Shown: one piece after another, positions 45,269 through 51,464 of the stretch
Position numbering within the stretch: the first letter of the stretch is position 1
How the letters are laid out: the number at the start of each line of letters is the position of its first letter
Origin: Helochares maculicollis
Lineage: Eukaryota > Arthropoda > Insecta > Coleoptera > Hydrophilidae
DNA: 51,464 nt
Reading direction: 5' to 3'
NCBI GenBank assembly: GCA_033557835.1
Contig: JAWQRO010000167.1
Span: 1-51,464, forward strand
Program-made: the position numbers and the translations under genes
The notes under the pieces: generated by a model
What the model saw: the letters and a program-made list of their open reading frames with translations, nothing else
The model's database searches: none
What the model was told of the DNA's origin: nothing

Positions 45269-45909
45269 AATTGTGGTTCACAATACCAATCACGTATTTA
45301 CATTTAATTTTTATGTCAAAGTTTAATGGGATTCCAATAGGCTTCAAGATAAATTAAACTGTTTCTTTTGTGGTTATGAACCATACGGTATTTAGTTCAA
45401 GCTACTTCAGTTACTCTTGTGATAAATTTTACTATTAACTGTAAAGAGTTAATTACCATTTACAAGAACCTCCTTTAAATAAAAGTATTATTAATACGCT
45501 TCCATAATTTTTAAGTTAATTATTACCTAACTTCAACTAGTTTATTGGACTTTTCTTGGAATTGTTAGAACTGTAGCAAATTTAAAAAGATATTAATATG
45601 CATGTGATCTATATTTATTTATAAATTGAAATAGTTTTAAAACTATAAAATACATAATAATCTGCAATAATATTTATAATATTTGCATAAGGATCGACTG
45701 AAGTTTAATTTATGTATAAGATTAAAGTAAGAACTATTTTTGTATTTAATTAAGAATTACTGTAATTATCCCTTTTCCGATTTTCAAGAGTATTCCTATT
45801 TATATTCCATTTTTAGCTCAGTAGTTAGTACGTAGTTAGTTTAAATGTTTTATATTCTGTGTATGTGAAAATAAATTTGTTTTGTACAACTACGGCTTGT
45901 ATTTTTGAA
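45269..45909. other. AT-rich intergenic DNA between the ZAD genes
   Basis: No gene, RNA or element recognised. Confidence 0.5.
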
Positions 45910-46095
45910 TTTCCCGCTCTAATCGATAACTTATCAACGCGATACGATTGCGCGACTTGTCTCTTTTCAATGCGTTCAAGCCTGGCAACATACTTCGTGT
46001 CTTTCTTCGAAGGCCATATTGTTAGATGCAGAAATCAGACGTACGTTTCCTTGGTATTTATTAGGCGACGTTTGTGTTTTATGATTTTGTGAAAA
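45910..46095 (+). promoter_or_regulatory. Promoter/5' UTR of ZAD gene 2 with E2F-like and DRE-like motifs
   Basis: Composition becomes GC-richer ahead of the start codon. TTTCCCGC (45910-45917) fits the E2F consensus, and AATCGATA (45921-45928) differs by one base from the DRE TATCGATA. They lie about 180 bases upstream of the ATG. Function is inference. Confidence 0.4.
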
Positions 46096-48822
46096 ATGGA
46101 TTTGAGTGTCTATTTATCGGCCCCATTGCAGTTGGATAAGATTTGTAGGGCGTGCTTGGCCGAAAAAGGGGATATGAGGCCTCTATTCGGGGCTTGCCTT
46201 GACGAAATGCTCACATCTTTCGCGACAATTCAGGTAATTTTATTTTATAGTAGGCTTCCCTGATGTTTGCCTTCTCTTTCTAACGCATCCGATTAGCCAT
46301 AATTCGGAAAGAGATAGAATGGTTTCGTAGTTATCGATTCTATATTTGGACTAGGATACGAAATTTAAAATTCATTTGACAGACGTCATGTTGGTTACTT
46401 TTATTTATGTTAAATGTTTCAAAACATTTTAAAACTAGAAACATTCGTTCAAATGGCTTCTAGAAAATTTTAAATTATACATTTAGCGTTTACCATGCAT
46501 AACAGGAAAGATAACAAAATTCAGTTATTTATACAACAAAATGGACATCTTTTATTTACAAACTGTTCTAGAACAACAATTTGACGACCAATTTAATATT
46601 TTAATATTGAGCATTGATTTTTAATCTAAAGATTAAATATTGCTACTTGGTGCACAGTTGCACATATTTTTCTGGTGAAATCACGAATCAATACAGTATC
46701 TTAAAAAGATCTGAAAAAAATATTTTTTTATATTATACTTGCATGGCAATACTGATTTAATAACAAAAACCCTTTCTAACATAAGTACAAGGAAAGAATA
46801 AGTTATAAAGTAATATATGAATAGAAATTCAATAACAGCTTTTTGTTCTATATAAATTCAATACGGCTATATATAAACTAGAACTATAGAAAATTAAAAT
46901 AATAGAATAGAATAGATAAAAGAATTACATGTTCATTATTTATACATGTATTACATATTTTTTCCGAATTATTCAAAAATGATCTAGCATCAATAGTAGG
47001 TGCAGAAGTAAGCCAGTGCTACATAATTAAATATAAAAAAAATGGTGTAACGATAAGCAAATATGCAATCATATATTAGAGAATTTAGATTAAATAATAT
47101 TTCCAGTAATCCATTATCTGTACGAATTCAATTATTATCCCTTAGGTACAAGAAAGTGATGGCTTACCAAACCATATGTGTGTGCAATGTGTTGATAATA
47201 GAATTACATGTTCGTTATTTATACATGTATTACATATTTTTTCCGAATTATTCAAAAATGATCTAGCATCAATAGTAGGTGCAGAAGTAAGCCAGTGCTA
47301 CATAATTAAATATAAAAAAAAATGGTGTAACGATAAGCAAATATGCAATCATATATTAGAGAATTTAGATTAAATAATATTTCCAGTAATCACTTATCTG
47401 TACGAATTCAATTATTATCCCTTAGGTACAAGAAGGTGATGGCTTACCAAACCATATGTGTGTGCAATGTGTTCTGCAATGCAGTAGAGCATATACTTTT
47501 AAGCAGCAATGTGAAAAATCTGATAATATTCTTCGTCAATACATGAGTCCCGAGTTTCAGGAGCAATTGTCACAAGCTCTCCAAGAACAAGAACAAAAGC
47601 ATCAAATTATTGTAACAACTGAAGAATTGCAATTTGCCGATAATATTACATCTGTAGTTATGGAAGATGAGCTTCCATCAGAATTTGTTAATGTGACCTA
47701 CGCAGAAGAAGAAGCGTGTGATCTGGAAGAAAAACCCGAGTTTTACAATATGGATGCTGCACAAGAGATGTTACATGACAATGTGATCATCCAAACTGAT
47801 GGTACAAAGGATAAGAAAAATAAACATCAATGTCCTAAATGTGAAGAATCATTTTTACTTAAAGTAGACTTAAAAGTTCACATGATGGTGCATCCAAAGG
47901 AATTAGATCATGTCTGCCATGTTTGCAACAAAGGATTTGCTGAAGCCCGAATACTAAAAAGGCATTTGAAAATTCATTTAGACAAAAAACCCCATCAGTG
48001 TGACCAGTGTGATATGTCTTTTGCCGAAAGTTCGAATTTAAGCAAACATAAAAAGAAGCATACAGGAGAGCTGCGAAATATTAAAGGGAAACCTCATTTG
48101 TGTTCAGTTTGTGGTAGAGCTTTCAAATGGGCATCAAGTTTATCAAAACATATGAAATATCACACGGGGAATAAATTATTGACATGTGAATATTGTAATA
48201 AACAATATGTGGAAGCACGAAGTCTACGGATCCATATTCGTAGCCATACAGGAGAACGTCCTCATGTTTGTAAAATATGTGAGAAAAGTTTTACACAGTT
48301 ATGTAATTTGGAAAAACATATGCGAGTCCATACAGGTAAACACTTCAAGTTATTTCTAACTTAAACAATTGATTTGTCCTTAAACACATTTTTGAGATTA
48401 TTTCCTAATAAAGGAAAGCTTTTTATCCTTTTTCATTTGGACCCAGATGAATCTTATTTAAACCAGGTTATCCTGAATAAGCAATAGTTTGCATGGCATT
48501 TATCATTTTTCATGCTTTGAAAAAATATTAAGTAAAGTACTTCTTACAAAAAGATATGTAAACCATTTACAAAATATGTACTGACAGAAGTACAAATTTA
48601 TTACATTTCAGTGTATTATGTACTTTATAATTTAAAACAGAAAGTATAATTTAGTTGAATATCTAACAGGAACATTTAAATTAAATTATTGGTATTTTTG
48701 TAGGAGAAAAGCCATATAATTGTCCTGTTTGTGGGAAAGGATTTACACAGTCGGGATATGTTGGAATTCATCTCAGGACACATACTGGCGAACGACCTTA
48801 TGTTTGCAATACTTGTGGAAAG
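46096..48822 (+). CDS. ZAD-C2H2 zinc-finger protein 2, 3' end missing
   Basis: Three exons are visible: 46096-46233, 47426-48335 and 48704-48822, giving 389 codons with no stop. The last ends in a donor (AAG|GTATGC), so the gene continues past the window. The ZAD has Cys 17 and 20 (KICRACL), then 58 and 61 (HMCVQC). It carries the same phase-0 intron after IQ as ZAD gene 1 and the same following motif (YTFKQQCEKSDNILRQY), so the two are paralogues. A Gln/Glu-rich acidic linker precedes seven complete C2H2 fingers starting at about residue 182; an eighth is cut by the last donor (CNTCGK). A tandem duplication in intron 1 reproduces the exon 2 acceptor. No terminal exon was found in the remaining 2.6 kb. 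Confidence 0.87.
46234..46922 (+). other. Left part of ZAD gene 2 intron 1
   Basis: AT-rich sequence with no recognised element. Confidence 0.6.
46923..47473 (+). repeat. Two tandem copies of a 279-bp unit covering the exon 2 acceptor
   Basis: Copy 1 starts at 46923 and copy 2 at 47202 (both AATTACATGTTC, then TTATTTATACATG). They stay nearly identical through the acceptor TTATCCCTTAG and the first 48 bases of exon 2, then diverge at about 47194 and 47474. Only a few substitutions separate the copies (for example CAAGAAAGTG versus CAAGAAGGTG), so the duplication is recent. Confidence 0.93.
47146..47286 (+). other. Candidate 47-codon cassette exon made by the duplication
   Basis: Copy 1 keeps the acceptor CCCTTAG at 47141-47145, then reads VQESDGLPNHMCVQCV and continues open through the junction (DNRITCSLFIHVLHIFSELF, then KNDLASIVGAE) to a donor GAA|GTAAGC at 47287. 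It is 141 bases and phase 0 at both ends, so inclusion would keep the frame and add a partial second ZAD Cys pair. Whether it is spliced in is unknown. Confidence 0.35.
48336..48703 (+). other. ZAD gene 2 intron 2
   Basis: A 368-bp AT-rich intron from GTAAAC to ATTTTTGTAG. No element recognised. Confidence 0.7.
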
Positions 48823-49399
48823 GTATGCATTGTCTTCAGTGTTACTGTTGAAATGGAAACAATTTTTCTTTCATTTATTTAATAAGTTATGAGTAGTTGA
48901 CATATTATTATACCATTGAAGTTATGAAAATAACTTTCACCAATTTTCAATTTTACTTGCTACTAAACTTTGAACCTAGGCTTAGCAGAGCAAGAATGAT
49001 AATATAATAAATTAAATTATAGTGAAAAAATTAAGGAATATAAAATTAATTGTCATGATTAAGTTATAGCTTGATAGGTTTACGTTCTTTATTTTTTATT
49101 GGCATTAAGCCCAAACACTGCGGCATGCAATAAGAATTAAACATAGAAGAGTGGGTACAGAAATACCTAAAATAGAGAGAAAAAAAAACAAGTAGAAACA
49201 GAAGCATCTTTCTGATATACAAAAGTTGAAGAAAATATAATGAAGAAGAAAGTATAGAAAGATTAACAGTTCAACCAGCAGAATTTGTGTAACAAGGAAC
49301 ACCAGCTATCAAAAAAAGTAATTAACATTAAAAAATAGAAAAAAAGGACTTCAACAAAGATGACAATAATGGGTGATGGGAAGGAAAAGCAAGAGGAAG
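48823..49399 (+). other. Start of ZAD gene 2 intron 3
   Basis: A-rich sequence leading into the LINE relic. The 5' part of the LINE may begin here, but I see no protein similarity before about 49.4 kb. Confidence 0.4.
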
Positions 49400-49794
49400 G
49401 TATTGTTAGACACTATAAATGTATGAACTCTAAATATGGGAGAAGTTTATAAAAAAAATTTATGAAAATTAAAACATAAGATCGATGTAGTTGCTGTGCA
49501 AAAAACTAAACAAATTGGTACAGAGATAATGCAAGTGAAAGACTATATTTGATTTAACAGTAAAGGAAAAGATAGGAGCTTTCTCCTCTAACTAGAGTAG
49601 ACTTTCTATTAAGTAGTGTTTAATTCTATTATCGAGAGATTGTGATATTTGAAAATAAGGGGGTGCTAACAAATAATTATAATCAAATATATTCATGCTC
49701 CTATTGAGAAAGCAGATGCATCATCCAAAGAAGATTTTTACATGCAATTAGTAGATGAGAACATCCCACAATATAATTTTACACTGAAAAATAA

Positions 49795-50030
49795 AACGAC
49801 TCGTAAAGTTACTAAGCCTCACCATGGCATCAGTCGAATAAGAGGGTGAGAATCACCCGTTCACCCCTTATATAACCAACCAGGCTGCAACTCACACCAG
49901 TGCAGCCTTTACCAACTACTGTCTGGGGACCCTAAATCCGTTTCTCTAGGCGACGATTAGCCCTGCGTGCGCCTCTCCAGCTTCCTGTGCGTGCGCCTCT
50001 CCAGCTTCCTGACGGAAGTTCACGTAACAA
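49795..50030. other. GC-rich insertion inside the LINE endonuclease
   Basis: Endonuclease similarity stops near 49.79 kb and resumes near 50.06 kb. The block between is far richer in G and C than the LINE (CCATGGCATCAGTCG, CAGGCTGCAACTCACACCAG, CTGTCTGGGGACCC). It could be a SINE or another short insert. I recognise no promoter boxes or ends. Confidence 0.4.
49964..50011. repeat. Perfect 24-bp tandem duplication
   Basis: Two adjacent identical copies begin with TGCGTGCGCCTCTCCAGCTT and end with CCTG, inside the GC-rich insertion. Confidence 0.95.
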
Positions 50031-51195
50031 TAATATGAAGATAATAATGATAAACACATAAATAGAAGTAGACCATCGAGAAGCACATAGAGAAAATGGT
50101 AAACTAGTTTTGCTTTACAGAGAATAATATCCATCATGAGTACACTCTTTCAGAGAAAGGATATCTATAAGGTCACATGGATAGGCTCAGATTGTAGATG
50201 CACAAATCAAATAGAGTATGTAACAATAAACAGGAAGGATAAGTTATGTATGACCAAGATTAGAACATAAAGAGGATTAGATGTATTTCCTAGCAGGACT
50301 TACAATTAGTTAAAATTGGCTAATACCAACAGCAAGAACTAAAAGGACAAGCAACAAAAAGTGAAAAGGATACAAAATCCAGAAGATAAGATTATATACA
50401 AAAAGACAATAGGGAAAAATCCTATTTAATTTGGCAATAGAAAAATATTAAGAAACACTCAAATAAATATAGAACATTCCTAATCCATTATAAATGACAT
50501 AAATGTTTAACATATATAGGCAATGATATAATGAGATCAAAATGTTAACTTGAAAGGGTAACAAACTTTATAGAGAAAGCAGCAATAGGTATATAATATG
50601 GCTGAATGAAAACAACTCTCTAAAGATTAAACTTAACGAAGTTAAGACTTTTACGTTTTCTAGAGGTAGTTTGATTCATGAATTTCAGTATTATAGCTAC
50701 CAGATATCCAAATACGACAGAAGAATACAAGCAAAAATGGTGGCAGCAAATAAATGTGCATTTGTGGTAAATATTTTGTTAAAGTCAAAAATAGTATCAA
50801 AAGTAGTGAAAATGAGAATGTACAAAACGATAATTAGAACAAAAGTGGCTTATGCTTAGAAAAATTTAAGTGCCCTAACACCAATAGCAAGAACAAAAAG
50901 AGCAAGCAATAAAAGCTGACAAAAGGATTGGAGAGAAGGCAACCAACTAAGTGAAGAACCTATATAACGAGCCAAATGTAATAGATGTATTGAAAAAAGT
51001 TGGGATGGATAAGTCAAGTGGGAAGAATAAAACAAAAAATTGACTAAGGCAATACTTGAATGTACTGTAGAAGGGAAATAAAAGCCCTGGCAGCAATGGA
51101 CGAAAGAACTAGAAGAAAAAAGAAGAAAGCCAAATGGAAACAAAAAACAAACAAGGAGGTGATGGCAAAAACACGCCATAGGCCAACTGGACATG

Positions 51196-51464
51196 TAGAG
51201 CTACACTAGTATTTATAAAAAAATTTGTAGCATTTTTAATAATTACTTTACACACAAATATGTATGTTTTATTGCGTATTTTATTTGTTTGATGGATTTT
51301 TTATTTACAAATAATTAATGTAAAAATAAACGTCACTGCGGCTTCAATTATGAAACGAAACTGTAAAGAATAGTAGTGAATAAATCATCACCATATACAG
51401 TTATTTCGATAGGTTTGATAGATTGTAGGGCATGGCCTCTTAATTTTTCAATATAATTTATATA
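51196..51464 (+). other. AT-rich right edge
   Basis: No feature recognised. It is presumably still intron 3 of ZAD gene 2. Confidence 0.5.

Larger units (their letters stand above)
49400..51195 (+). mobile_element. LINE relic: endonuclease and RT C-terminus, middle deleted
   Basis: Plus-strand fragments follow the order of an insect non-LTR element. The endonuclease start reads IDVVAVQKTKQIGTEIMQVK (about 49481), then IHAPIEKADASSKEDFY (about 49690). Its end (about 50130-50290) reads RKDIYKVTWIGSDCR, then NQIEYVTINRKDKL. The reverse transcriptase C-terminus follows at 50671-50859 (YDRRIQAKMVAANKCAFVV, then KMRMYKTIIRTKVAYA) and a basic 3' tail to about 51.19 kb (MDERTRRKKKKAKWKQKT). The central RT catalytic part between about 50.35 and 50.6 kb is missing, and stops are frequent. 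It lies in the sense orientation in the last intron of ZAD gene 2. Confidence 0.75.

Noticed and set aside
45859..46092. 77-codon ORF ending just before ZAD gene 2
   Set aside because: It covers the promoter and 5' UTR, and the ZAD start at 46096 is better supported. At most it is a uORF.
49105..49302. Hydrophobic minus-strand ORF
   Set aside because: Antisense of A-rich intron sequence next to the LINE; no other support.
50856..51194. 112-codon minus-strand ORF with hydrophobic stretches
   Set aside because: It is antisense to the basic tail of the LINE reverse transcriptase, whose plus-strand reading is recognisable.
1..51464. CRISPR arrays, operons, bacterial ribosome binding sites, tRNA and rRNA genes
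   Set aside because: The window is eukaryotic. No regularly spaced repeats, cloverleaf-like sequence or rRNA segments were noticed by eye; a covariance-model scan was not possible here.

Overview
The window reads as nuclear DNA of a holometabolous insect. Genes are split by GT-AG introns, intergenic DNA is strongly AT-rich, there are two ZAD-type C2H2 zinc-finger genes (an arthropod family), several mariner transposons, and LINE relics. A beetle is my best guess, but no single sequence proves the order. I found no rRNA, tRNA or CRISPR array.

Left third (1-22 kb), gene-poor. The 5' exons of a C18orf21/UPF0711-like gene run off the left edge. They are followed by an intronless, degenerate Rho-like GTPase with a broken duplicate 2 kb downstream. 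Next is cabut (cbt, the KLF10/11 homologue) with a motif-rich promoter, then a small SAP-like gene whose start codon is the last three bases of a 5' exon. The rest is AT-rich DNA with LINE fossils, an old mariner fragment, a GC-richer island at 10.2-11.0 kb and short unassigned ORFs.

Middle (22-40 kb), a compact block of conserved genes in alternating orientation: lgd (CC2D1, endosome/ESCRT-III) on -, PolD1 (DNA polymerase delta catalytic subunit) on +, XRCC3/spn-B (Rad51 paralogue) on -, SDHAF4 (complex II assembly factor) on +, and a secreted trypsin-like protease on -. lgd/PolD1 and XRCC3/SDHAF4 start from short divergent intervals, the first holding a perfect palindromic E2F-type site. 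PolD1/XRCC3 and SDHAF4/protease converge with about 100 bp between stop codons. Two full-length mariner copies with recognisable terminal repeats sit in introns, one in lgd and one in PolD1. The PolD1 copy is nested in an older LINE.

Right part (40-51 kb): two tandem, paralogous ZAD zinc-finger genes sharing a phase-0 intron inside the ZAD. A ~505 bp near-palindromic foldback element separates them. The second gene carries a 279 bp tandem duplication that copied a splice acceptor and the start of exon 2, leaving an in-frame 47-codon candidate exon. It runs off the right edge through an intron with a decayed LINE. Exon structures were assembled by eye from reading frame, splice consensus and family similarity. 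No transcript data were available.
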